A stretch of 64,000 nucleotides of DNA from Pyrenochaeta sp. MPI-SDFR-AT-0127. Taxonomy: Eukaryota > Ascomycota > Dothideomycetes > Pleosporales > Cucurbitariaceae. The first letter of the stretch is position 1. Each line of letters starts with the position of its first letter. The translations under genes were made by a program, and so were the position numbers. Under the pieces are notes generated by a model. The model searched no databases and was not told where the DNA came from. It was given only the letters and a program-made list of their open reading frames with translations. This document shows, one piece after another, positions 42,681 through 53,229 of this stretch. The DNA is taken from the NCBI GenBank assembly GCA_020747015.1, contig JAGTJM010000055.1, positions 124,001 to 188,000 on the forward strand, in the 5' to 3' direction.

Positions 42681-44485
42681 ATGCAACCAGATACGCCTTG
42701 GATAGAGCACATGTCCATCCCTTCAAGATCTACCAACGATGCGTCGTCGCCACAGCCCTCGAATGACCCGAACCCGCCTACATATGCCACCTTCTCTCCC
42801 ACAAACCTAGGCCAGGCCACACCGCAGACGAAGCTGCGATCGGCAATACTCGTACACCAAAAGTCGCCGTTACTTGCTGCTACGCCACCGCAGATTACTC
42901 GCGTGCTCGCATATTCGCATCCGTTTATACTGCCTTTGAACAAGTTGGCCGGGCTGCTAACATGGACAACGGGGGATCCATGGGAGAGCTTCCTGTTGGT
43001 GGCGAGCTTTTGGGCCGTAGTTATGTATGGCGATGCGGTGACAAGATATGCAGGACCCATCATCGTGGTATCTGGTTTGATCTTGGGAATGTACACGCGA
43101 CGATACTCACCCCTTTCGTCGACTGGGTGGACTGGAGAGAAGGGTCAGAAAGGCCACAGACGGGTAGAGTCGGACACCAACATCAAACACCACAAGAGCC
43201 TGGAAGATATCGTGGATAGCCTGAAGCTGTTCACATCACGCTGCAACATACTCCTTGACCCGTTCTTACGATTGACCGATTTCCTGTCAACGCAGAGGAC
43301 TGCGACATCTGCAACCACACGGCCAGCACTTACTGTGCTATTTATCCGCATCTTATTCGTATTGCCATTGTGGATCCTCCTCACACTTCCCCCTTTTTAC
43401 ATACTGTCAACCAAGCGAGTTGTTCTTGCGGTGGGCACAGTCATACTGAGTTGGCATTCAAGGCCTGCACGAGTAACTCGTACTCTATTATGGCGCTCAA
43501 GAATGGTTCGACGAACTTGTGCATTCCTGACTGGTTTAGACTTTGGCGAGATTATATCAGCGGACAAGAAAGGCGCACCGCCGCTACCTCCTCGCAAGAA
43601 GAGTACACAGGAAGTAGCAGCATCACTGGCAGCTAAGCGCCGCCCAGAATCGACAGGGGTGCGCTTCACTTTCTCCATTTACGAGAATCAGCGAAGATGG
43701 CTGGGCATCGGATGGACATCGTCTATGTTAGCTTACGAGCGCGCTGCTTGGACGGATGAACATCTGAATTCTGTGCCACCGAAGGATCAATTCGAGTTAC
43801 CCGAGGTAGAAGGAGGACAGTCGAGGTGGAGATGGGTACAAGGCAGTGAGTGGAAAGTTGAGGGTCCAGAGAAAGATCGTAAGGCAGACAAAAGTGTACC
43901 AAAGGAGGAGGATGGGTGGATATACTACGACAACAAGGTAAGCTGTCTTGCAAAGCTCATGCCATATGTCGCTAACAGCACCAGTGGCGAGACGGTCGAA
44001 GAGGCCAAGATGGTTGGGGCCGCTACACCCGCCGCCGAAAGTGGTATCGTGACGCCGAACTTGTTGAAGCAACCGCATCCACAGAAGTCACGCCTGTGCC
44101 AACACCGAAACACAATCCTATCGATGACTCAGCCGAACCCGACCCAAACCACCTCACTAAGCTCTCTTCTAACCTCAGTACCACCTCGAATCTCAGTGCT
44201 ACCACCAGTACTGATCCGACATTGGTTGACGGGCGCGAGTACACCACGTCTGTAGTGTCCGACACTGATGAAGCCAGCACGAAGTCAAAGCGAGGCTGGT
44301 TCAAAAAGAAGAAACGAAGCAAGAGTACGAATGGAAGTGTGAGTAATGCGACAGTCGCCAGTTCTACAAGTACAAATGTTAGTCGAAGGAGTAATGAGGA
44401 CGATGTACAGAGTCCGCTTGAGAGAATTGTGAGGGATGATGAGTGGCGGCTTGGAGACGATGTTCGACAGCACCTTGATATCTAA
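42681..44485 (+). CDS. Dysferlin-domain peroxin (Pex24/Pex29/Pex30-32 family)
   Basis: Two exons (intron 43938-43984) give about 585 residues. This family of integral ER/peroxisome membrane proteins controls peroxisome number and ER contact. The first 250 residues include membrane segments: LLVASFWAVVMYG with IIVVSGLILGMY, and LTVLFIRILFVLPLWILLTL with VVLAVGTVIL. The DysF domain follows: VRFTFSIYENQRRWLGIGWT and AYERAAWTDE (DysF-N), then RWRWVQGSEWKV and DGWIYYDNKWRDG...YTRRRKWYRDAEL (DysF-C). The intron lies exactly inside the DysF-C Trp motif (NK|WRDG), which confirms the splice. The C-terminal tail is Ser/Thr-rich and basic. An alternative start is 42711 (MSIPSRS). Which of Pex24-32 it is cannot be told here. 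Confidence 0.9.
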
Positions 44486-46439
44486 TTTATTTCTTTTCGC
44501 GACACAAACAGCAATATAATATTCTTACTCTCCACTTCCAAGTTCACTTTGCAACACGTACGCCTTCATATATTTGGAATTGTTCTTGATCGGTGCACAC
44601 GCAAGGCCATGAGGTCGGCATAATCTGAGACGATGATTACAGGATCTGGAAATGTGGAAAGCGTAGCATGGGCACGTCCAGGCAAGTCTCTAGCTACAGA
44701 AGGTTGCTAGATAGCTGTGCGAATTGCTGGGTACCTTTCCAAAAGCGTTTGACTTCGAAATGCCATCTGCACAAGTCTCTCCAACCTTGTTTGCCGCGAG
44801 GAGTCGACTAATCTAGCAACAAACCGTAAATGACAATGTGGTACTGATGTTTGGGCCGTAGAAGCTGGGTTGAACCCTATAGTCATCTGACGACTGGGTC
44901 CTTACTTCACCGGCGGTACCTCCGATACAGTAGACTGGCACAGAGACTTATGTTAGGCGTGGGATACTTTGTATCTACTTACTTTGAGATGCTCACTTTC
45001 GGCTGCCTTCAGCAGAATCCATCTTTCCGCGATTTTCTGATCTTGTGACATCGACATACCTCAAACAGATGTCTGCCGCCTCACTTCAGGTATGATACCT
45101 AAGGACTTCACATCTCCAACCCCTAAGCACTTGCTTTTTCCTTCCTCGCCAGACACTTCTCACGTGTACGTGGGTATACTTTCGACCATTTTCCGCGATA
45201 GCCCGCCGGAGCGACAAGCCGAGCTACTTCTACCCACGTGTTGACCACTAGGCGCATAAGTGCCCTCTAGCGTACGAGACTGGTTGGCCGTTCGGTCTTT
45301 CTCGATCAGGTATGTAGATGTTAGCCTCATTCGGCAGTCAGAACACAGAGCTTTCCTATTATATTAGGCATTTCACGTCTCGTGGGAGATTCTCTTTACT
45401 GTAGTTATGGGGACATGGAGAAGTTCCAATCTCGGGAGATAACGTGGCAGACCCAATATCGCTGGGACCCCTAGCACTGCACCGATCCGAAACTGATGCC
45501 TATGCGTGCATATGCAGGCTAGGTGAAAAGACAAGCGGGGTTACATATGCAGTATCACATTCACCAACTTTCTAGCCAGTGAAGGGCTCAAACGTAACAA
45601 CTCGCTGAATTGATAACGGCCAGTCTTAGCTTATCCCACGTTTCTGGGGCCGTCCCGTCCCATGTTCTGCTTCACTCCTTGCCTAGCCCAGGATACTGGG
45701 TCCTGACATACGTCGAAGACTTGTCTGGTGAGCGATCTGCAAGCCATTTGACATGTGCACAAGCTGATGGTGTACACTATTCGCTCATGATAGGAGCATC
45801 TCCGTGGGACTTTGAGATGCAATAGGGCCTATTGCACCCACACCTCATAGTGATGGACATTGGCCAAAGCGAAGATCTAGTCCAACTAGCCACCTCTCCG
45901 GGACTATTGCCCTGCCTATCTGACGACTGGTCTCCGCATTTCTATAACACGAAGAATGGAGAAGTCCGAATCAGCCTAGAGCTACCTCCCACTCAAGTAC
46001 CAACCGGGCATAGCTGCAATCCTTGTACGAACGGACGCCACCTCATCCACTGCGGACCTGTGGGGTGATCCATAACCGCCAGTATGCCTCCAGCCTTTCA
46101 TCCTTCGATTTGTATGGTGGACTCGCAATGGGGCTTCGTTGGAGAACGCTTGGAAGTGGAGTCGAATTGCCTAGATGCGTGTTTAGTATGTCGATATGTC
46201 ACTCTTCACCCTCTGGGCATCCCCGCCGGCCGCACAACTCGCGCATGATCAAGTTGGTTGTCTGCATCGGGTATACCGTCGAGCACCCAGCTCACTTGGA
46301 GGGCGACCTCTGAAGCCATATATAAACCCCGTCCTCAGCACCCTGATGGTCAACCCAGCCCGCCAACTCACCATCATCTAAGCTTACTTCAACGATCTAC
46401 CAGCTTTACGCTTCAAACCAACCAATCACCACTATCAAC
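44486..46439. other. Gene-poor region, about 1.95 kb
   Basis: I see only short open frames without domains. The end of this stretch contains the metallothionein core promoter. No tRNA-like or repeat structure was recognised. Confidence 0.5.
46319..46326 (+). promoter_or_regulatory. TATA box of the metallothionein gene
   Basis: TATATAAA lies 114 bases upstream of the ATG, a usual distance for a strongly inducible fungal gene. The leader after it is rich in C and A (CCAATCACCACTATCAACATG). Confidence 0.65.
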
Positions 46440-46689
46440 ATGTCTCCCTGGTACGTCTCCACCCAATCCAAGTCCTTTGATACTCCCCTCACACAGTCTT
46501 GGCCGCTGCTCCTCTTGTTGTGACAGGCTGGATGCGGCCTAGTTTCAGCACCATGATGGACAGTGGACATGGACACTTCAGCTGGGCAACGCTAACACGA
46601 GACTTCACAGCGACTGCTCCACCTGCGCCTGCTCCGGTGACTGCTCCGGCTGCAACTGTGGAAGCTGCTCTGTACGTTGCTCCAATTAG
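46440..46689 (+). CDS. Metallothionein, very small Cys-rich metal-binding protein
   Basis: Two coding exons: 11 nt (ATG TCT CCC TG, 46440-46450) and 46611-46689, joined across a 160-nt intron with donor GTACGT, branch GCTAACAC and acceptor TTCACAG. The protein has 29 residues, begins MSPCDCSTCACSGDC and continues SGCNCGSC, then SVRCSN; nine are Cys in C-x-C and C-x2-C spacing and no aromatic residue occurs. This is the pattern of fungal copper/cadmium metallothioneins, such as the 25-residue Neurospora protein. It would chelate Cu(I) or Zn/Cd in the cytosol. A possible second intron (46672-46709, 38 nt) would replace the last five residues with GRLIGVP. The gene is too small for ordinary gene finding. 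Confidence 0.82.
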
Positions 46690-47396
46690 TCCCAGGCTCA
46701 CGCCTGCAGGGTAGACTAATAGGTGTACCATAGCACTAAACATCGAACACCCTGAACCTCGACAAACACCAAATGTAATCCGCTGGACGAGTTTAAACGG
46801 GACGGCAAGAAGGCATTGGGAAGTTGAGGGGAATTCAAGGCTCAAGGGTTTCGAGGAGGAAATAGCTATGACATCATGAAATAAAGGACGCTCCTTTTTG
46901 CAGACTCCTTCCGCCTACTTCTTTGTCAATCTGAGTGCTCGTGAGACAAGAACTGTGACTGCACCTTTACAATTTGAGAGCAAGTTCTCGTTTGAGCCGT
47001 GGATAGCGTTTGGATGTTGCATACCCCATGTTGCAACCCCCTCGGAAGTTTTGTCGGCTTGTATGCGAGAATCACATAGATGATCCCCCAAGGTAGTCGG
47101 AAGTTATAATGAAGCATTATATGTCTTTTCTTATTAATTCATGAGTAATGCCTGTCTCGAAGCCGGCGCCTCGCCCCTTTCAGTATGGTTCTTTGGTACA
47201 GTTCGAAGATACATCTCCAATATACAGGATCATCGCCCTCCCAGCGGTCCTGACTACAGTCCCGATGCTGGTCTTCTTTGAGTTTCCCTCATGTGCCTAG
47301 CAATAGTAAATAAGATCTTCAGGCCACCCTCTAGATTGTCCTGGTCAAAATCCCAAACACACCATGTTCCTCTCTGTGTTTCTTGCGCACATTGTC
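46690..47396. other. Intergenic between metallothionein and GatA
   Basis: Convergent 3' flanks. Two overlapping short frames at 47141-47300 (46 and 50 codons) read vaguely like protein, one with a hydrophobic segment, but nothing else supports them. Confidence 0.5.
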
Positions 47397-49661
47397 TCAC
47401 GGTCTCCCAGTACGTTTCTTCTCCGCTTGCCTCTTCGCCGGCGGATCCGTTATCTGCACTTTCGTCTCGTAGAGCTTGCGTTCTGCAGCAATAGGATCTG
47501 CCTCGTCAAGAAATCTGGCAATGTACTTCCTCGGGGCCTCCTTGAAGAGAGCAGCGGCTTCATTAAGGCGGCTCTTCCCTAAGGCTGAGACCAGGAGGGT
47601 GGTAACCCGTGTAAGCTTCCCTTGCTCTTCGCCTGACACTGGGTCGACGACTATCTGGCTCCATAGAGCATTTGAATACAGTCGTTCGGCAGTAAATGGA
47701 TCTTTGGCATTCACAAACTTGGCTATATATTCGGCTCGCGTCTTGTTCATAAGAGCAGCAGCTTTGTCGAGGTGCTCTGTTCCTCGAGCCTTTTCGAGGT
47801 CGGCTGTGAACTTTGCTATTTTTTCCCTTTGTTCTGCCGCATGCATCGCCTTGGCTTCTCGGATTGTTACCCCAAATTCTACGGCTCGGGTGCTGTGACG
47901 CTTCCTCTCGCTGAATGTGCTTTCCCCAAGAAAGCTATCGCCCCAGGCAGTCATATCTGGTCCAGTATGAGTTTGAGGCACAAGCGCGATGTTTTGGAGC
48001 CGTTTTGCGACATTAAGCACAAGCTTGTCGTCTCCATACTGGCCGATGATCTGGATGCCAACAGTTCCGCAGAACGAGCCGTTGCGGTCCTCGAATCGGG
48101 TGGTTTGGTTCTCTGGTGAGGCGGGCACGGGGACATTGATGGCAGGTAGTCCTGCGAGGCTAGCTGGAACAGTAAAAACGTCGTTCATGTAGGCCTGGAC
48201 GGGGTCCTGGTTGTAAATATCTGACAGTAATGGGGCTGGTGATGGTGCTGTTGGGCATAACAGAACATCAACCTTGTCCTCTTCCTTATCTTGTTGAGTT
48301 GCTGTGTCGTCCAGAAGGGGATTCGACGTTGCGAAGACACGATCAAAGTCACTCTGAGCCAACCTGCGCAACTTTTGTGCTTGGATGAAGTAGTTGTCGA
48401 TAGCTTGTGCACTCAGTGAAAATGCACCGAGGAGAATTCGCCGTTGAACTTCCGCTCCAAAGCCTTGACCACGAGTTTTGGCAAAGAGCACACTGTCGGG
48501 TGTCCCATCAATGCCTTCTGCTCTGCTACCATATCGAACGCCATCATATTTGGCGAGATTGCTAGACGCTTCCGCTGGCGCAAGGACGTAGTAGGCGGAG
48601 AGAGCATGTTGGGTCGCTGGTAATCGTACAGGATGCAGGGTATGGCCACGCTCCCACAGCTGCTTGAGGGTGCGAATCCATGCTTTCCGCACAGAGGGAT
48701 GTAGTGTAGCAATGTTATAGTCCAGGGGGATGCCAATTCTCAACGAATCCGGAACATGAACACTAGTTCTGAGGCGTGAGCGCGTAGAGAGAGAGAGGGA
48801 GGTAGGATCTTTGGGATCGTGAACGTTGAGCTTATCTGTAGCCAAGGTTAATGATCATCTACAACGCTCACACATATTGCGGTTGAACCCACCGAAGATG
48901 GTCTCCACATGTCTTGCATTCCTCCCCATGATACCGACTGTGTCCAAGGAGTTTGCGTAGGCAATGACACCCCATCTTGAAAGTAGCCCATAGCTGGGTT
49001 TGAAACCAACAACACCCGTATATGCGGCGGGAAGTCTGACGGATCCACCTGTATCTGTACCTAGTGCCCTGTTCTTCTCAGTCTGATGTCTTTCCTTTCC
49101 ACACAACATGACCACTTACGCCCAGCATTGCGCACTTGCGACTGCGAGCGCACTACCGCCAGAGCTGCCCCCAGCGCTTGCTTCGTCGCCCTCGAATCTC
49201 TGCATCTTCACCGACCCAAAGTGTGAATGGGTGGAATGCGAGCCCATGCCGAACTCATCCATATTTGTCTTACCCACAACCACGGCGCCCGCATCCTGCA
49301 GTAGCGTGACCACTGTTGCATCGTAAGGGCTCGTGAAATCCTTCAGTATGCCTGAAGAAGCCGTTGTCTTGAAATCTTTGGTACATATGTTGTCCTTTAT
49401 CGCGATTAGCTTGTCATTGATAGTTGAGGGCCCTTCTTCTCCAAGGCTATTTGGTCGGGAAACTTTGCTCTTCGCAAGAAGAACTGAGGGATCGGCGCGC
49501 GAGTTGAAAGCATTGAGGTGTGCATATTTCGACTGATTAATCAAATAAGTTTTGGCATGCTTAAAGAGGGACATGGAGGATGGGAAGCATTGCCGACGCG
49601 TGCACGTGGGAATCGATACTGAAGCTGCGCAAGTGAGACAAAAACGTTGGCGCGACGTCAT
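47397..49661 (-). CDS. gatA: Mitochondrial glutamyl-tRNA(Gln) amidotransferase subunit A, with C-terminal repeat extension
   Basis: Three exons (introns 49119-49069 and 48871-48836, the second only 36 nt) give 725 residues. GatA hydrolyses glutamine so that GatB can amidate Glu-tRNA(Gln) in mitochondria. Amidase-signature triad: Lys in IAIKDN, the cis-Ser in GGSSGGSALAVAS, and the nucleophile Ser in GTDTGGSVRLPA. A basic presequence (MTSRQRFCLTCAAS...CTRRQCF) precedes the usual family start MSLFKHAKTYLINQ (alternative ATG at 49574). The amidase fold ends near VGIQIIGQYGDDKLVLNVAKRL. After it comes an extra segment of about 190 residues with repeated units (AAALMNKTRAEYIAKF and AAALFKEAPRKYIARF, each followed by DP and AER). 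The family is normally 460-560 residues, so this extension is unusual. Confidence 0.9.
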
Positions 49662-50228
49662 GTGATTGGTATCACAGAGCGCGCATGACTCGGAACCTCA
49701 ATAGCAGCCCCATGTCCCTCTCGTATCGCCAGCTGTGTGCAGTCAATGTCAGCGGAACTGGTCACAAGTCGGCCAATATTCGTGACAATGCATATAATTT
49801 GCTTGACTGTTCTAGCGCAAAGGAACTGTAGCCGTAACAGGAGCATGGGGGCAATTTACAGGCAAGCATAGCACTGCCCAATGCTAGATGACGAACGTGG
49901 CTATAACTCGCCAGATTGCTACATGTGATTCTCTGCTATATCTTGGAGGTTATTGTCCTCAACCTCCCTTGTGGTTTTATCAAGATCCTGTTTGTCCTTT
50001 TCCCCGCGGCAGCGCTGCGATGTGGTGCAGGGATGGCATACGCGAATCGATGCGTCGATGACGTTGCTGCTTCCCACAGCTTGGCTGGCTAGACCACAAC
50101 GCCCGTTTCCTGGAATGTCTGCTCAGGTGGAGGGGAACAAAGCTCCTCAAATACCCTACTTTACCTCGCTTTCCCGGAGAATATATTCCCACAAGATTGC
50201 CCTACTGAGCTCGAGCTCGACGCCCGCC
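49662..50228. other. Divergent intergenic region, 0.57 kb
   Basis: Upstream regions of GatA and the TMEM16-like gene. A frame open from 49953 runs into the first exon of the latter and is leader sequence. Confidence 0.55.
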
Positions 50229-52613
50229 ATGGCGAAATCTCAGGCACTCCAATCGAATTTGGACGTCGACTATGTGATTAGCTATCGCTTTGTGAAGACT
50301 GGCACGTCGCATGTGACAGAGACGTCTGAGAGTGGACAGCTAACAATCATGCAGACAAGGCAAAGGCCATTGCCCAATTCGAGAAGCTGTGTGAATCTCT
50401 CGCAAATGTCGGTCTGCAGACGGAGGTCCGCAACGGAACCTCCCACTCTGTACTCCTCTTCGTGAGGGTTGCATCTGATGAGCATCTGTTCGGCGAAGTT
50501 TACAGGTCAAGGTAAGCACCCTCTTCCCTTCCCCAAGAGCAATCGCTGACAGTTGTTGTAGGGTCCGTGACTGGATTCACGGCATTCGTGCGGCTGCCCC
50601 TTCCAAAGCAACCCGCGAATCCCTCGAAGCGGAGCCCCTTTACGAGGCTGAGAGATTAAGGATCATATACCAGCTCATCACGAACCCAGCATCCGAAGGT
50701 GGTGCAGGCATCACTCCAAAGGAGGGCGCGTGGGAGAATGTCGAGTCCATCTTTGCCCTGCACGATCATGCGTATAACAAGGACTGGCTCAAGAAGTGGT
50801 CTTCGCAATACTTCCTGAAGACAGAGGACCTGGACGATATCCGAAATCGCTTAGGCGAAAAGGTGAGGGTGCACACGTGTTTGGCATTCATATGAGCTAA
50901 TTCGGCCAGATTGCTTTCTACTTCGCCTTTACGCAATCCTACTTCACCTTTCTTATCTTCCCAGCTGCCTTTGGCACTGTTGCTTGGCTCCTACTTGGTT
51001 CCTTTTCTCCCATCTATGGCCTTGTGAGCGCAGTGTGGTGCACCGTCTTCACAGAATACTGGAAACAACAGGAGATCGACCTTGGGGTTCGCTGGGGCGT
51101 CAAAGGCGTGTCCAAGATTGATGTTAGGAAGCGAGAATTCCAACCTGAAAAGACTATCACAGACCCTGTTACCGGCGAGCAGGTTGGCTTCTTCCCCGCA
51201 TCGAAGCGTTTCCAAAGGCAGTTGCTCCAGGTCCCTTTCGCGATAATCGCAGCGACCTCTCTTGGAGCTGTCATTGCAACCTGCTTTGGCATCGAAGTGT
51301 TCATCTCTGAGGTCTACAAGGGACCCCTCAAGAGCGTCCTTGTGAGTCTGTCTTTTGTATGCAGTTGATTTTATTACTAATTTTTCAAGGTCTTCATCCC
51401 CACTGGCATTCTCACAACGATCAATCCTATTCTTAACACTATCCTCACCCAGATTGCCACGCGTCTTACGCAATTTGAGAATTACGAAACTGCCGGTGGA
51501 TATGAGACCGCTCTTACCCAGAAGATTTTCGTCATGAATTTCATCATGTCTTACCTCGGCATTTTCTTGACAGCCTTTGTCTATGTGCCCTTCGGTGCTG
51601 TCATTGTACCGTATCTTGACGTCTTTAATGTGGCTGTCCGGCCATTCGCGGAAGATGAAAAGCAACTTCATCACACGAACCACACTTGGAGCATCAACCC
51701 CGATCGTCTTCGCAAGCAAGTAATCTATTTCACTGTGACAGCTCAGGTTGTCAATCTAGGCATGGAACTCATAGTCCCGTACCTTAAGCGTCGCGGCTTT
51801 GCCAAGTTCAAACAAATCCAGTCCGAGAGGGCCGCAAAGAATGGCGGTGCATCCCCATCTGCGGCCGACAACGATCCGCCAGAAGACGCTGCCTTCCTCG
51901 AACGTGTAAGGAAGGAAGCCGAACTAGATGTCTATGACGTTACCGCCGATCTTCGCGAAATGGTCGTTCAGTTTGGCTATTTGTCACTCTTTTCTGTCGT
52001 TTGGCCTCTCACCGCTGTATCTTTCCTTGTCAACAATTGGATTGAGCTCCGCGCCGATGCTATGAAGATTTGCGTCGAAATGCGGCGACCCACTCCCTGG
52101 CGGGCAGACACAATTGGTCCTTGGTTAGACTCGCTCTCGTTTCTCACTTGGCTTGGTAGCTTGACGACATCCGCGCTTGTGTACATGTTCTGGAATAGCA
52201 GCACAGGCCCTGGTGGCAACCCGTCCTCAATCCAGCTGTGGGCCCTCCTTCTCACTGTCTTCTTCTCAGAACACCTCTTTATTCTCTTCCGATGGGGAGT
52301 TCGCATCATTCTCTCCAAACTCGACTCTCCTGGCCTGCAGAAGGAGCGCCGCGAGCGTTTCCTTGTGCGCAAGCAGTACTTCGAAGAAAATCTCAGTGGC
52401 TTAAAGAATCTACCCAGATTGAGTGAGAGTGGCAGAGAAATTACCAGAAAGAGTCTCGAGGAGGATGCAAGGCAGGCTAGTCTTAGTGAGAGCAGCCCTG
52501 AGTCGAGGTTCTGGGGACGCCAGAAGGGATGGAGGGAGAGTGCTTCTGTGGCAAGGAGCCTGATTGAGAGAGCGCAGAATGAGACCACAGTAGAGGGAAA
52601 GAAAGAATTGTAG
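50229..52613 (+). CDS. TMEM16/anoctamin family (Ist2-like) membrane protein
   Basis: Five exons (50229-50301, 50355-50511, 50562-50862, 50910-51341, 51390-52613) give 728 residues. Fungal TMEM16 proteins are Ca2+-regulated lipid scramblases or, like yeast Ist2, ER-plasma membrane tethers. An N-terminal cytosolic ferredoxin-like domain (DVDYVISYRF, then QFEKLCESLANVGLQTEV) precedes about ten TM helices: FAFTQSYFTFLIFPAAFGTVA, IIAATSLGAVIATCFGIEVF, FIPTGILTTINPIL and others. The conserved TM7-8 region DLREMVVQFGYLSLFSVVWP and NNWIELRADAMKI carries acidic residues at the usual calcium-site positions. The C-terminal tail is basic and charged. The first intron appears to begin with GC and not GT (50302-50354): this keeps the family-like DKAKAIAQFE. 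A GT donor at 50292 with a later acceptor is the alternative. Confidence 0.92.
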
Positions 52614-53229
52614 ATGACACGGGCGGAGCATACTGGCGGGCTTTTCATGGTTCGGATGGACGAGCTGTATAGCTGGCAATGGAAGGAAGACGTAATACTT
52701 CAAACCCAACGAGATTCAACAGCTTGAGCATTATTTAGCCTGGTGTTACCTGGGAGTTTCGAAAAGGCACATAGCGGTCGTCAACAGTACACTCTGAAAG
52801 CTTGAGACACAATCCAAATTATTGCTTTGTCTCACTGCTCTTCTTTGACTCAAAATTTACAACCCAGCAAAAACTTTATAAGGTGGAGTGTTTCTATACA
52901 CCCAAATATCACTACCCCTGTTCCTTAACATCACTGAGAACGTGGCACTCCTCAAAGTTGTAGCAAAGCCATGTAGACATTATTCTCTGTTTCTTCGGGA
53001 GAATGATGTCTGGCTGGCGTTTTAAACGGTTTGATGAAGCTGTAGTTTTTGAAAGCGTAAACTCGAGTGGTTCGCGCTCTATAATCAGCTGAACCTAACT
53101 ATCTCAGCTCTATTTCCCACAGCTCAAGCATCAATGGAGTGAGACCCAGCCAGGCTATTCATTATGTACTGAACACTTGGAATGTACCGGAGTGTTTTCC
53201 TGAACAGGCTTCTCTAAGCTGTTTCCTGA
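52614..53229. other. Convergent intergenic region, 0.6 kb
   Basis: 3' flanks of the TMEM16-like and NDUFAF7 genes; AT-rich, no gene seen. Confidence 0.6.

Noticed and set aside
47141..47300. Two overlapping short frames (46 and 50 codons), one with a hydrophobic stretch
   Set aside because: They overlap in different frames, so at most one could be real, and neither has homology cues or splice context.
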